NCBI RefSeq assembly: GCF_900108335.1
Contig: NZ_FNVT01000003.1
Location: forward strand, 601,563-665,562
Direction: 5' to 3'
Length of the DNA: 64,000 nucleotides
From: Nonomuraea solani
GTDB lineage: Bacteria > Actinomycetota > Actinomycetes > Streptosporangiales > Streptosporangiaceae
Shown here: positions 36,683 through 46,322 of the stretch, piece after piece
How positions within the stretch are numbered: position 1 is the stretch's first letter
Layout of the letters: each line of letters opens with the position of its first letter
Made by a program: the position numbers and the translations under genes
The notes under the pieces: generated by a model
Told to the model about the DNA's origin: nothing
The model's input: the letters and a program-made list of their open reading frames with translations, nothing else
The model's database searches: none

Positions 36683-39600
36683 ATGCCACGCGAAAAGGAC
36701 CTGACCAACCCCGGCAAGGACTACAAAGAGTCTCTGGACGAGATCAACGAGGACGTCAAGCAACAGGGCACCGAGCACGATCCCGGCAGGCAGCGGGCGC
36801 GTCAGCTCGGTGAGGAGATCACCGAATACACCAACGCCCTCGGCATAGAGTCGTTCGCCGACCCTGTCGTGGAGAACGTCCAAGGAGGCGAGGTCGTCGA
36901 GAACCCCGGCGAAGCCGTCGCCACCGAGGACAAGGTGATCAAGGACCTGCACGACAAGCTGGCCGCGTTGTCGATGAAGTTCGCCGAGCAGGAGACGCCG
37001 CGCAAGCAGTACAACCTCGCACGGTTCCTGGCCATGTTCAGCGTCATCAGTTCGATCGGCGCCGTCGCGACGCTGATCTACAACGGGCTGCGCAACGCCC
37101 AGCTCGACAAGCCGATGCCGCCGGAGATCCCGCCGGACACCGCGGCCAGGATTCGCGCTCTGGTCAAGCAGTGGAACAACGAGACCGACCCGTACTACTG
37201 GCAGAGCCTGGCCGACTACACCGAGCTTTCCGCCAAGCACGGCACCCCGCTCACGCTGGCGGACCAGCTGCTGTTCATGGACTACACCATCGGGTTGTTC
37301 CCGGGTGGGCAGCCGTTCCTCTGGAACTCGGGCGACGATCTCGTGGGCTTCGTCGACCAGCTCGTCGCCGTCTACCGGAAAGCGGGCAACAGCACGCCTG
37401 CCATGTACAGGCACGTCCCTGACCTGCGCTACCGCGACCAGCCGCTGCCCCGCGCGGTGGCCGCCGGGCTGCTGCGCTACGCACTCACCCAGATCCTCGT
37501 CCTGCTCGACCCCGTCGTCTTCGTGCAGGGGAAGGAGGGCGACGAGGGCGAGCTGTCCCGGCCCAAGGACGAGGACGCCCAGCGCGAGGAGAGCGAGGAG
37601 GAAGCGGAGGCGACCCGCCAGCGCGATGAGTTCGCCAAGGAGAACAAGGAGAACGCCAAGGCCATCGACAACGTGGTCAGCCGCCTCACCATCGACAGCG
37701 CGAACTGCCAGGCGGTGGACGCCGCGCGTACGACGATGCCCGAGGTGACCAGCAGCGCGATCAGCAGCCCCGAACCCGACTCTCGCCTGGACGAACTGCG
37801 GGAGGCGGGCCGTGTCGCCGCCGGCAGAACAGCGGATGCGAGCGAGCCCGCCAAGAACAACAACACCCGCCGCTACCTGGCCCGCTTCATCGGCCTGACC
37901 GCCGTCGGCTCAGCGGCGGCCGTGATCATGGAGTACCTGATCCGGCAGGCGCGCAGGCAGCCCAGCGGCGACCTGCCGCCCATTCCGGAGGACACCAAGC
38001 AGAAGCTCCACGCGCTCGTCGACGGGTGGAACGCCCAGCCGGACGCCACGTACTGGAACAATTTCGCCGACTACGTCGACACTCCCACGGCAGAGCTCAC
38101 CGCCGCCGACCAGATCCTGTTCTGCAACTACACGATCCAGCTCTCACAGGCGGGCGGGTTCTTCCTGTGGGACAGCGCGGCGGACAAGGCCGGCACCGCC
38201 GACCTGCTCGTCAAGGCGTACGAGGATCGGAGTAAGACCTCGGACATGTACCGGGCGGCGGCGAAACTGACCTACCACGACAAGCCGCTGCCCAGGGCCG
38301 ACACGGCGGACCTGCTGCGGCTGGCGCTGACCTGGATCTTCCGGACCGCCTTCACCCCTGACCCACTACGCGCGGCGTCCCTGGAAAACGCCGAGCATCT
38401 GCGGCCGAGGGTCCATGTCGCGGCCGTCGCCGGCGGCGGCGACAGGGCCGGCTACGCCCGCGAGTTGCTCGCCCGGCTCTACCCCGGCCTGCCGCCACGC
38501 GCGGCTGCGGCGTTGGAGAATCTCACCCTGGCGGAGGGCACGCCGCACCGGCTCCTGGACTCGGCGAAGGTGATGGCGGCGCTGCCCGCGCCGGTCAGGG
38601 CCAGGCTCGGCGACCAGTACGCGCTCCTGCTGGCCAAGCTCAACCGGACCTTCGCCATTCTCGGCAAGGAACGGCTGGAGCGTTCCGCGATCACCGCACT
38701 GGCCGAACCGGCAGGAGACCTGCCCGCCGGCACGCTCTGCCTGGTCCGCGAGACGAGCGCGGCCACCGTCCACTACCTGCTCCCCCACATCGTCGTGGAC
38801 GCGGCCACCGGCACACCCCGCCTCACCGGCCTGCCCGCCCCCGCCACCCCGCGCCCTTCCCAACTGCCCAAGGTGCGGCTGTTCGGCAACGCCGCGAACA
38901 TCGCACTCCAGGTGTCGGGCACCCTCGTGTGGGCCCTGCCGGAGCCATGGGGCCCGCTGGCCGCCGGTGGCGTGACGCTCATCCAGCTGCTGTTCGGGCA
39001 GAGCGATGACGGCAGCCCGTTCACCGGCGTGGTGACGCAGCTGGAGGACTTCATCAAACAGCAGGACATCACCCATCACGCGACCGTGGTCAAGGCCTTC
39101 GTCAACTGGATGGTCGAGCAGCAGGAAGTGCTGAAGACCGTCCAGGGCGACGACTCCAAGTACATCAACGAAAGTCTGCTGCCCGAGCTGCGCAAGATGA
39201 CCGCGCCAGGCGACGACAGCGTGTACGACGCGGTCTACGACCTGGAGAACTACCTGCACGTCCCCGGCGCCTTCGACCTGATGGTGCTCGCCGTCTCGGT
39301 GTATCTGCTCGGCCTGAAGATGATCGTGCAACTCGATGCCATGCTCGCCTCTCCGGCGTACAAGTCGGGTGACCAGAGCACGTACAACCAGTACACCCAG
39401 CTCTGGCTCGGCGACTACGCCAACTTCCACACGGCCGTCATGGGCGGCGACGGCAACCCCGGCTGGGTGCAGCGCGTCGGCCGGCACATCGCCGACTTCC
39501 AGACCGCCCACCTCGCCGAGATCACCGGCGTCTATCGGTACGACAACCGCGAGTTCGTCTCCGGCACCTCGATGTCGTTCGTGAAGGACAGCTGGGGCTG

Positions 39601-40180
39601 GACCTACCGCGACACCGCGCTGGGGGAGGACGACCTGGCGCACTTCATGGTCGACACCTTCGTCACCAGCGGCTGTTGCGCCTCCGACTCCACCAGGGTC
39701 GAACACCGCACGGAGGTGCAGGCCGCTCATGACCAGCACGTGGCCGCGGTCACGCAGCTCCTGGACGCCCAGTACGGCAAGCACGTCGCCACGGTCAAGG
39801 CCTGGCAGACGGCCATCGACCAGTGGAACGAGCACCTGCCGCCGCAGCGGCCCACCCAGGCGCCGACGATCAGCCCGGACGGCTGGCGGTACACCACGCC
39901 GCGCGGAGCGTACTGGGTGGACAGCAACCAGGTCTCCTATGCGGTGGCCTTCGCCAACCACGGCGGCCCCTCGCCGACCGGTCCCTGGTCCGATCCGGTG
40001 ATCATCAAGGGCAAGGCGGGGCCGACGCTGACCGGACTACCCGACGACCCGCTGGGGATGGCGGTCTCCCGCCAGATCTGGCGCCGCTTCGACCTGTCGA
40101 ACGGCACCAAGAAGATCGAGATCGTGGGCTTGACGACCGGCATGGACGAGCACACGTTCAAGGACGACTCCACCACCTGA
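36683..40180 (+). CDS. 1165-aa duplicated membrane-associated protein, unknown
   Basis: I do not recognise a family. Residues ~105-281 and ~391-561 are two copies of one module. Each has a hydrophobic helix (~113-137, ~399-421), then P-x-IP-x-DT, WN..D..YW...ADY, LT.ADQ.LF..YTI, FLW.S, MYR and PLPRA..A.LLR.ALT. A charged linker (282-326) lies between. The second half has hydrophobic stretches at ~733-771 and ~863-881 within an otherwise helical region that resembles the pore-forming domain of insecticidal Cry-type toxins. A beta-rich tail (~1065-1165) follows. There is no signal peptide. GGAG precedes ATG 36683. The toxin reading is only a guess. Confidence 0.8.
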   Translation: MPREKDLTNPGKDYKESLDEINEDVKQQGTEHDPGRQRARQLGEEITEYTNALGIESFADPVVENVQGGEVVENPGEAVATEDKVIKDLHDKLAALSMKFAEQETPRKQYNLARFLAMFSVISSIGAVATLIYNGLRNAQLDKPMPPEIPPDTAARIRALVKQWNNETDPYYWQSLADYTELSAKHGTPLTLADQLLFMDYTIGLFPGGQPFLWNSGDDLVGFVDQLVAVYRKAGNSTPAMYRHVPDLRYRDQPLPRAVAAGLLRYALTQILVLLDPVVFVQGKEGDEGELSRPKDEDAQREESEEEAEATRQRDEFAKENKENAKAIDNVVSRLTIDSANCQAVDAARTTMPEVTSSAISSPEPDSRLDELREAGRVAAGRTADASEPAKNNNTRRYLARFIGLTAVGSAAAVIMEYLIRQARRQPSGDLPPIPEDTKQKLHALVDGWNAQPDATYWNNFADYVDTPTAELTAADQILFCNYTIQLSQAGGFFLWDSAADKAGTADLLVKAYEDRSKTSDMYRAAAKLTYHDKPLPRADTADLLRLALTWIFRTAFTPDPLRAASLENAEHLRPRVHVAAVAGGGDRAGYARELLARLYPGLPPRAAAALENLTLAEGTPHRLLDSAKVMAALPAPVRARLGDQYALLLAKLNRTFAILGKERLERSAITALAEPAGDLPAGTLCLVRETSAATVHYLLPHIVVDAATGTPRLTGLPAPATPRPSQLPKVRLFGNAANIALQVSGTLVWALPEPWGPLAAGGVTLIQLLFGQSDDGSPFTGVVTQLEDFIKQQDITHHATVVKAFVNWMVEQQEVLKTVQGDDSKYINESLLPELRKMTAPGDDSVYDAVYDLENYLHVPGAFDLMVLAVSVYLLGLKMIVQLDAMLASPAYKSGDQSTYNQYTQLWLGDYANFHTAVMGGDGNPGWVQRVGRHIADFQTAHLAEITGVYRYDNREFVSGTSMSFVKDSWGWTYRDTALGEDDLAHFMVDTFVTSGCCASDSTRVEHRTEVQAAHDQHVAAVTQLLDAQYGKHVATVKAWQTAIDQWNEHLPPQRPTQAPTISPDGWRYTTPRGAYWVDSNQVSYAVAFANHGGPSPTGPWSDPVIIKGKAGPTLTGLPDDPLGMAVSRQIWRRFDLSNGTKKIEIVGLTTGMDEHTFKDDSTT

Positions 40181-40245
40181 GGCTCCCCGGCCACCTCCTC
40201 GGCGTCTGCCGCTTCCTACTGGCAGCGACCCTGTAGCGTCGTACA

Positions 40246-40800
40246 GTGCTCACCGGCTCACCGGACACGATTTTGATCGTCATCCGCGGCAACTCCGGAT
40301 CGGGCAAGTCCACCGTGGCCCGGACCGTGCGGGAAACATACGGCCAGCGCGGCATGGCCCTCATCGGTCAGGACGTGGTACGCCGCGAGATCCTGCGCGA
40401 GCACGACGAACCAGACGCTGTGAACATCGGGCTGCTCGACGTCATGTGCCGCTACGCCCTGGACGCCGGCCACCACGTCATCCTCGAAGGCATCCTCGCC
40501 CGCAGCCGTTACGGAGAGATGCTGCAAGCGCTGTTTCGCGACCATCGAGGCACAAGCCGCGGCTACTATCTGGACGTCTCCTGGGAGGAGACACTTCGCA
40601 GACACCAGACGCGGCCTCAGCGCAGCCGGTTCAGCCCCGATGACATGCGGCAGTGGTACGTCGAGCGAGACATCCTGCCCGACACCATAGAGATGATCAT
40701 CGACGAGGACAGCACCCTGGCCGAGACCGTCGGGCTGATCCTCCAGCACGCCGGTCTCCTAGCAGCCGACGCGGCGACACGCCCGTGCCGCCGTCCCTGA
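40246..40800 (+). CDS. P-loop kinase-like ATPase
   Basis: A 184-aa AAA_33/zeta-toxin-like P-loop protein. Walker A is RGNSGSGKSTVART near residue 15, followed by a DVVRREILRE segment and a helical lid with RPQRSRFSPDDMRQWYVERD. Such proteins phosphorylate small molecules or nucleotides. GTG 40246 is the start. It is separated by 65 bases from the 1165-aa gene and may share its transcript, but nothing links the functions. Confidence 0.82.
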   Translation: MLTGSPDTILIVIRGNSGSGKSTVARTVRETYGQRGMALIGQDVVRREILREHDEPDAVNIGLLDVMCRYALDAGHHVILEGILARSRYGEMLQALFRDHRGTSRGYYLDVSWEETLRRHQTRPQRSRFSPDDMRQWYVERDILPDTIEMIIDEDSTLAETVGLILQHAGLLAADAATRPCRRP

Positions 40801-40943
40801 GCGAAACTGCAATCGGCCGGCCGAGTGGCACAAGCGCCGTGGGGGTTGCCGACCGGCAGCCCTCACCCGCAGATCACTGGGGTATGGCATGCGCTCGCCC
40901 ATAACCTGCCGCGTTGGTCCGATCAGATCGACGACCTGAAACG

Positions 40944-40956
40944 AGAGCACTGCTCT
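40944..40956. promoter_or_regulatory. Dyad AGAGCA-C-TGCTCT upstream of epimerase-like gene
   Basis: Six-base perfect arms around one base, 68 bases before the ATG at 41025; a looser GAGA...TCTC pair follows it. It probably marks the promoter region. Confidence 0.4.
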
Positions 40957-41024
40957 TGACGTGGATGCCATCCTGAGAGAGCATTGATCTCGCAAGAGAG
41001 CGGCGCACCAAAGCGGAGGAAATC

Positions 41025-41945
41025 ATGGGCAAGCACGTCATCGCAGGAGCGGGACAAGTCGGCAAGCACCTCGCCGAGCACCTGCGCGCACAGGGGCACC
41101 AGGTCGTCGTGATCAGCAGGTCGGGCGGAGGCCCAGCCGGCGTCGAGTCCATCGCGGCCGATCTCACCGACCGCGACCGGCTCACCCGGATCGTCAAGGG
41201 CGCTGACGCCCTCCACAACTGCGCGGGTCCCGCCTACCCCCGCTGGGCCCAGGACTGGCCGCCGCTGGCTTCCGCGTTGCTGGCCGCCGCCGAGGCCACC
41301 GGCGCGGTACTCGTCACCGCCGGCAACCTCTACGCCTACGGACCCGTGACCACGCCGATGGTCGAAAACCTCTCCCTCGCCCCCTCCGGCGTCAAGGGCC
41401 GTGTCCGCGTCAAGATGTGGACGGACGCGCTGGCCGCGCATCAGGCCGGCCGTGTCCGCGTCACCGAGATCCGCAGTTCCGACTACTTCGGCCCGGGCGC
41501 CAGCGACCAGACCCCCGTCGGCACCCGCTTCGTGCCTTCGCTGCTCGCCGGCAAGAGCACGTCCTTCCTGGGCGACGCCGACCAGCCCCACTCGTGGACC
41601 TACCTGCCCGACGTGGCCGCCGCGATGGCCATCGCGGCAACCGACGAGCGCGCCTGGGGCCGCGCCTGGCACACCCCCACCAACCCGGCGCTATCGGCCC
41701 GCGCACTGGCCGGGCGGCTGTGCGAACTCGCCGGAGCGCCCGCACCGCGCCTCAGCCGCCCGCCGGCGCCGATCCTGCTCGCACTCGAGCTGCTCAACCC
41801 CGTCATCCGTGAGCTGAAAGAGACGCGCTACCAGTTCGACCACCCCTTCGTCGTCGACTCCTCGGCGTTCGAGAACACCTTCGGCACGACCGCCACCCCG
41901 CTCGATGCCGCCCTCAAGGCCACCATCGCCGCGGCGTCGCATTAA
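41025..41945 (+). CDS. NAD-dependent epimerase/dehydratase-like protein
   Basis: A 306-aa short-chain (extended SDR-like) Rossmann protein. It begins MGKHVIAGAGQVGKHLAEHL, with GxGxVGxxL in place of the usual GxxGxxG. The N-A-G strand is present (ALHNCAGPAYPRW), but the YxxxK catalytic pair is not obvious (NLYAYGP.., KGRVRVKMW). That suggests an NmrA-like or atypical reductase. GGAGG lies 5 bases before the ATG. It is monocistronic. Confidence 0.82.
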   Translation: MGKHVIAGAGQVGKHLAEHLRAQGHQVVVISRSGGGPAGVESIAADLTDRDRLTRIVKGADALHNCAGPAYPRWAQDWPPLASALLAAAEATGAVLVTAGNLYAYGPVTTPMVENLSLAPSGVKGRVRVKMWTDALAAHQAGRVRVTEIRSSDYFGPGASDQTPVGTRFVPSLLAGKSTSFLGDADQPHSWTYLPDVAAAMAIAATDERAWGRAWHTPTNPALSARALAGRLCELAGAPAPRLSRPPAPILLALELLNPVIRELKETRYQFDHPFVVDSSAFENTFGTTATPLDAALKATIAAASH

Positions 41946-42261
41946 GCGCTCCCTTCTTCTACAGAACTACCTGCAGGTCAGCGTCGAGGGCGCGGTGCAC
42001 GCCTTCCGCAACCGCGGTGGTCGTCCCAGCGGCATTCGCGCTGGTGAATCACATCAGCTCCGCGTCGTAGGAGCCGGGAGGTTCAAGTGGCGCATGTCCG
42101 CGATGTCGCAGACGGCCGGGAGGCGGTGACGGGGCGCGTCGGTGTGGGCGGAGGTCACCAGTGGGCTGCTCGGCGATGGTGGCCCCGGCCTGGTTGAAGG
42201 GTGGGGTGCGCGACGCGCATGAAGTCTTCGTGGGCGTCAGGGGCGCTTCGTCCCATTCGCT
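41946..42261. other. Convergent intergenic stretch, no gene seen
   Basis: Lies between the ends of the epimerase-like gene and the PucR-type gene. Short frames on both strands have no recognisable content, and no strong terminator hairpin was found. Confidence 0.4.
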
Positions 42262-43329
42262 CTACGTAAGCAGCAGGCGCCATGTTGTCAGGGCGAATCG
42301 GGCGCGGGTCATTCCGGTGGGGTCGGTGAGGTCGATGCCCAGGGTTTTTCCGAGTTGTTCGAGGCGGCGGGAGACGCTGCTGTGGTGGAGGTGGAGGAGG
42401 TCGGCGGCGCGGCGGAGGGATCCGGTGGCGCAGTAGGCGTCCAGGGTTTCCAGGTCTTCCGGGTTTTCGGCGAGGCGGGCGATCGCCGCCACGTCGGCGT
42501 TGCCGCGGGCGGCGTCCTGGGGGATTTCGGCCAGGAGAGCCAGTACGCCCAGGTCGGCGTAGCGGATGACGGGTTCGCGGGGGGTGGTGAAGCGGAGGGC
42601 CGTGCGGGCCTGCTGCCAGGAGTGGGCGATGGTTTCCGCGGTGCCGATGCCCGCGTGTACGCCTGGCGGGAAGCGGGCCGGGTCGACGGTGGTGGCCAAT
42701 ATGACGCCTACGTCGGCGAGGGGTGCCGCCTTTACCGGGCGAGCCGGGCAGATCTGGGCGCCGACCTGGTCGAGGGGGAGTTTCGAGTGTACGGCGACGA
42801 CGTGGACGGGCATGTCGGCGGCGAAGCCCAGCAGGCGTAGTGCCCTGGCTCTGGCGGCCTCGTCGCTGTCGGAGCTGATCGCGAGTTCGACGAGGGCGGG
42901 GTCGGCCATGGTGGTGTGGGCGGGGCCGTACCTCTCGATGACCGCCGCCGCGGCGAGGGCGAGTCGGTCCAGCAGGAGTTCGTCGAGCAGGCCCGGTGAT
43001 CCGGGGACCTCCAGCCACACCGTGCCTATTTCCTCCTCGTCGAGGGTGATGGGCACCGTGGTGGGGGTGGGCGGTGGCGGGGTGGAGGCCCGTCTGCCGT
43101 CCGGCGCCATGCGGATCACCTGGCCGGTGCCGTGGATCCGGATGCCGGCCACGCACTCGGCCAGGCCCGCCGAGGCTCGGGCGAGTGCCGGGAGATCGAC
43201 CCGCCGGCGCATCAGCGTGTCGTAGAACATGACGACCCGGATCGCGCCTCCGGCCTGTGAGTCCAGGTGCGACAGCCGTAGGGCGAGTGCCTCCATAAGA
43301 GAGAGGATATGCGCCGAATGAGGCGTCAC
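42262..43329 (-). CDS. PucR/CdaR-type transcriptional regulator
   Basis: A 355-aa regulator ending in the PucR helix-turn-helix (LDAYCATGSLRRAADLLHLH, HSSVSRRLEQLGKTLGIDL). The middle has the GGDEF-like fold seen in such proteins (VHAGIGTAETIAHSWQQART). I choose GTG 43329 because it overlaps the stop of the preceding gene as GTGA, showing translational coupling; ATG 43296 has no ribosome site. It is the last gene of the left arm of the heme/WxL locus, so it may tune that locus. Confidence 0.82.
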   Translation of the reverse strand: MTPHSAHILSLMEALALRLSHLDSQAGGAIRVVMFYDTLMRRRVDLPALARASAGLAECVAGIRIHGTGQVIRMAPDGRRASTPPPPTPTTVPITLDEEEIGTVWLEVPGSPGLLDELLLDRLALAAAAVIERYGPAHTTMADPALVELAISSDSDEAARARALRLLGFAADMPVHVVAVHSKLPLDQVGAQICPARPVKAAPLADVGVILATTVDPARFPPGVHAGIGTAETIAHSWQQARTALRFTTPREPVIRYADLGVLALLAEIPQDAARGNADVAAIARLAENPEDLETLDAYCATGSLRRAADLLHLHHSSVSRRLEQLGKTLGIDLTDPTGMTRARFALTTWRLLLT

Positions 43330-44207
43330 GCGGTGGTGAGCTCCCGGGCCGGCCTGCTGGGGATCGGGGCGGTGAAGACGAGCCACGCGGTGGTCAGGTG
43401 GAGCGGGATGACGAGCAGGGCGAGCAGGCCGAACGGGTAGACCGACTCGCCGGTACGCAGGACGGTGTCCTGGATCGTGCCCGACACCTCGAACGGGCCG
43501 AAGACCGGGGCCTCCAGCGGTACCTCCACGCGGAATGTGTGCTGTTGGCCCGGCTGGATCGTGCCGATGGCTGGCGAGGTGATGATGGCGCCAGGACCTC
43601 CCTCGGGGCCGGACTGGAGGGAGACGGGCGGGTTCTCCGCGGCGGCCGTACCGTCGTTTCTGATGGTGATGTCCAAGGGGGTGCTGCCGGACAGGCCGAA
43701 CAGCCACCACCATGACGGCCCCTCGGGCAGGGCGGTGTCGATGATCGTGAGCTTGGGGGTGCCGGTGTTCTGGGCGGCCGCCGTCTGGGGGGCGCCGGAG
43801 AGCTGGAGGGGTACGGTCGTGGCGGCGACGCCGGTCACCGCGGTGGCCGCGACCACGCAGGGGCAGGCGACCGGTGGGGCGGGCAGGGGCAGGGGGACTC
43901 GGGTGGTGCCGCCGTCGAGCACCACGGCGGCGACCCCGCCGGAGATGGCGCAGTCGCTCGAACCGCCGCGGCGTTCGTTGCCGCAGACCTCGACGAGTAC
44001 GTTGCCCGGCGGCCATCCGCCCAACGTGACGGTGATCGTCTCGCCGACGGTGGCCGCCGTCCGATCGAGTTCTATGGCTGGTACGGCCTCCGTCACGGAG
44101 GATGGATCCGGTGCCGGGGTCATGGCGGAGAACAGACCGGTCGCGGAGGGTGAGCCGGGGGCTGGGGTGGTCAGGAGCAGGTAGCCGAGGAGGAGGAGAG
44201 CCTTCAT
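43326..44207 (-). CDS. Secreted membrane-anchored Ig-like protein of WxL locus
   Basis: A 293-aa exported protein: signal peptide (KALLLLGYLLLTTPAPG), one or two Ig-like/beta-sandwich modules (AATVGETITVTLGGWPPGNV at ~50-150; PLDITIRNDGTAAAENPPVS at ~175-255), and a C-terminal membrane helix (GLLALLVIPLHLTTAWLVF) with a short tail. Pairs of cysteines near residues 75-120 suggest disulfides. It overlaps the DUF916-like gene by ATGA and the PucR gene by GTGA. Function unknown; probably an accessory of the WxL-binding protein. Confidence 0.75.
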   Translation of the reverse strand: MKALLLLGYLLLTTPAPGSPSATGLFSAMTPAPDPSSVTEAVPAIELDRTAATVGETITVTLGGWPPGNVLVEVCGNERRGGSSDCAISGGVAAVVLDGGTTRVPLPLPAPPVACPCVVAATAVTGVAATTVPLQLSGAPQTAAAQNTGTPKLTIIDTALPEGPSWWWLFGLSGSTPLDITIRNDGTAAAENPPVSLQSGPEGGPGAIITSPAIGTIQPGQQHTFRVEVPLEAPVFGPFEVSGTIQDTVLRTGESVYPFGLLALLVIPLHLTTAWLVFTAPIPSRPARELTTA

Positions 44208-45202
44208 CGGCGGCGGCGCCGTATACGTATGGTGACGACCACGGCGGCGAGGGCGAGAGCGGCGGCGAGGAGCCAGGGGACGGCCCAGCGGCCTGTGGCG
44301 CGGGCGATCGGTTCGGAGACGGCCATGCGTGGAGCGAGGCTGACGGTGGCCGTGATGCGGCCGGCGGGGAAGATGTTCGCGAACCGTTCCTTGATGGTCA
44401 GGGTGCTTCCCGGCAGCACCTCGGGCAGTTCCTTGTCCCGCGTGCCGAGTGTCCAGCCCAGCGGGCCGGCCAGGCTGACCTCGCTGCCGGCGCCCAGCCG
44501 TACATTGCCGGTGTTCCGAAGGGTGTAGGTGATCTCGGCGCCGCCGCCCGCGAAGGGGTTGACCGGATTGTCGTAGGTCACGTCGAGGGCGTCGAACTGG
44601 AGGGCGGGCCGTAGGGGTCCGGCGACTCGCAGGTAGACGCGGGCGGCTACGCGCCTGTCGACCTTGATGCGCTGCCCGGTTCCGGAGAGCGCCTCGCCGG
44701 AGACCGAGCCGATGACGCCGCCCACGTGGTCTCCGGGTGTGGCGTCGGTGGGCACGGTGATGGCGATGGGGACGTCGACCCGGGCGCCCGGTCCGATGGT
44801 GTGCGTGACGGTGGAGACGGCGATCCAGGTGCCGACGTCGGATGCCGCCCGGTCCGCCGTGAGCAGGGCGAACGAGCCGTCTGGGGTGGTGAAGGCGTCG
44901 GTGCCGTAGATGTTCACGGTCAGTGGGTCGCCGCCCAGGTTGGTGACGCCGACGTAGTCGGTGATCGTCTGGCCGGGGCGGACGTCGTAGACGAAGTAGT
45001 CGCGGCCGGTCGGGCCGGTCGCCGAGGAGGGTTGCACGGCCCAGCGATAGTCATCGGCACTCGACATGATCCGGCTCGTGGCGCCGACCTCAGCCGCGGC
45101 CAAGGTCACGGCGCCGGCGTCTGACGCCGCCCAGCTCACGGCGCCGGCGTTCGGTACGGTCCAGCCGGCCAGTAAGGCGAGGGCGGCGACCAGCTGCTTC
45201 AT
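44204..45202 (-). CDS. DUF916-like WxL-interacting membrane protein
   Basis: A 332-aa exported protein. After a signal peptide (~1-22) it shows a domain like Firmicutes WxL-interacting proteins (DUF916): YRWAVQPSSATGPTGRDYFV, PGQTITDYVGVTNLGGDPLT, TVPTDATPGDHVGGVIGSV. A second Ig-like domain follows (EITYTLRNTGNVRLGAGSEV). It ends in a membrane helix (~300-322) and a five-arginine tail. In Firmicutes such proteins partner WxL-domain proteins at the wall. Here it lies directly after a gene with a WxL-like domain. Confidence 0.82.
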   Translation of the reverse strand: MKQLVAALALLAGWTVPNAGAVSWAASDAGAVTLAAAEVGATSRIMSSADDYRWAVQPSSATGPTGRDYFVYDVRPGQTITDYVGVTNLGGDPLTVNIYGTDAFTTPDGSFALLTADRAASDVGTWIAVSTVTHTIGPGARVDVPIAITVPTDATPGDHVGGVIGSVSGEALSGTGQRIKVDRRVAARVYLRVAGPLRPALQFDALDVTYDNPVNPFAGGGAEITYTLRNTGNVRLGAGSEVSLAGPLGWTLGTRDKELPEVLPGSTLTIKERFANIFPAGRITATVSLAPRMAVSEPIARATGRWAVPWLLAAALALAAVVVTIRIRRRRR

Positions 45203-45257
45203 GGCGATTAACCTTCGTGAATAGGGTGGTGGACGATTGAGGCGTCCACCACCCGGC

Positions 45258-46256
45258 TTACGACAGGGTGAGCGTCAGCGTGGCGCTGTAGCCGCCAGGC
45301 TTCGTCCCGCCCGGGATACCGAGCTTGAGCGCGGCCCCGCAGTCCGAGGCGCCGGCGCCCTTGCCGGTGGGAGCGGAGCAGAGCGCCGCCGCGGTGCCGA
45401 AGCCCGTGCCCGGCTGGACGACCCCACCCGCGGTGACACCGTCGCCCGTGGCGGTCGGCGTCCAGCCCAGTTGCGCCGCGGGGATGGTGCCCGCGTCGCC
45501 GCTGAAGTCGCCCACCTGGCCGACCAGGCTCCACCCGGCCGAACTGCCGCGCTGGTCGGTGACCTTCGCCGCGTTCATCTGCCCGGTGGCGGTGCCGCCG
45601 ACGGTCGCGGCCGACAGCGCGACCGCGTCACCGGCCACCGACAGCGACAGGGCGCCGCCGGTGACGTCGACCGACAGGGTCTGGTCGGCGGTGGCGACCG
45701 GGTCGGTCCCGGGGTCCGGGTTGCCGCCTCCGGTCTTCCACGTCACAGGAATCTGTACGTCCTGCGTACGGTCACCGCCCCGCGTGTGATCGGCCCTGGT
45801 GTACACGACGCACTGAACCCCGGCCGCCCTGCAGTCCGTTCCCTGGTCGTCAACGGCCTTGACGTCCAGGTTGAGGTCGAACCCGCCCTTGCCACCACCT
45901 TCGTCCGTGTACGGCTTGGCGATCCCGACCCCGTACGGCGGCGGGTTGGAGGAGATCCAGTACATGCCGTGGCTCTGCCCGGTCATGTCGATGCCGCCCA
46001 CGCACGGCGTGGCCACCTGCCCCGCGCCCTTGGACACGCACAAGGCGAGGTAGATGCCCTTGCCGATGTCGTATCCCGTACCGGTGACGCGGATGCTCTC
46101 GCCGGCGGGATCGATCTCGGCCTTGGCGGCCGTCAGCGTCTGGCCCTGGGGACCGGTGGCGCTGACGTCCGCCAGGGCGGGTCCGGCCAGTGAACCGAGG
46201 GCTAACGCCATTCCGGCCATCACCACTGCGGCTCGCCGCAGCTTCAGGGTGCTCAT
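45258..46256 (-). CDS. Secreted protein: neocarzinostatin-like + WxL-like domain
   Basis: A 332-aa secreted protein. Signal peptide ~1-30. Residues ~32-175 are a beta-sandwich paralogous to the proteins at 46323 and 47220 (shared WISSNPP, PYTDEGGGKGGF and TRADHTR motifs; two cysteine pairs), resembling the neocarzinostatin/macromomycin fold. Residues ~190-332 are a WxL-like domain: distal GWSLVGQVGDFSG, a Cys pair, and the terminal YSATLTLTLS. The second tryptophan of the usual WxL pair is replaced by leucine. No membrane anchor, so wall or partner binding is expected. Confidence 0.8.
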   Translation of the reverse strand: MSTLKLRRAAVVMAGMALALGSLAGPALADVSATGPQGQTLTAAKAEIDPAGESIRVTGTGYDIGKGIYLALCVSKGAGQVATPCVGGIDMTGQSHGMYWISSNPPPYGVGIAKPYTDEGGGKGGFDLNLDVKAVDDQGTDCRAAGVQCVVYTRADHTRGGDRTQDVQIPVTWKTGGGNPDPGTDPVATADQTLSVDVTGGALSLSVAGDAVALSAATVGGTATGQMNAAKVTDQRGSSAGWSLVGQVGDFSGDAGTIPAAQLGWTPTATGDGVTAGGVVQPGTGFGTAAALCSAPTGKGAGASDCGAALKLGIPGGTKPGGYSATLTLTLS

Positions 46257-46322
46257 GGTCCTCACTTTCTGTAAAGGGGGGTTTGACGCCCCGGTCGCGC
46301 CGGAGGGTCTCCGGCGACGTCT

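Noticed and set aside
38366..39961. 531-codon minus-strand open frame
   Set aside because: Antisense to the 1165-aa protein, whose internal repeats prove the plus-strand frame.
33423..40180. LAL regulator and 1165-aa protein as a polyketide-type cluster
   Set aside because: No PKS, NRPS or terpene genes are in the window; the regulator alone does not support a biosynthetic cluster.
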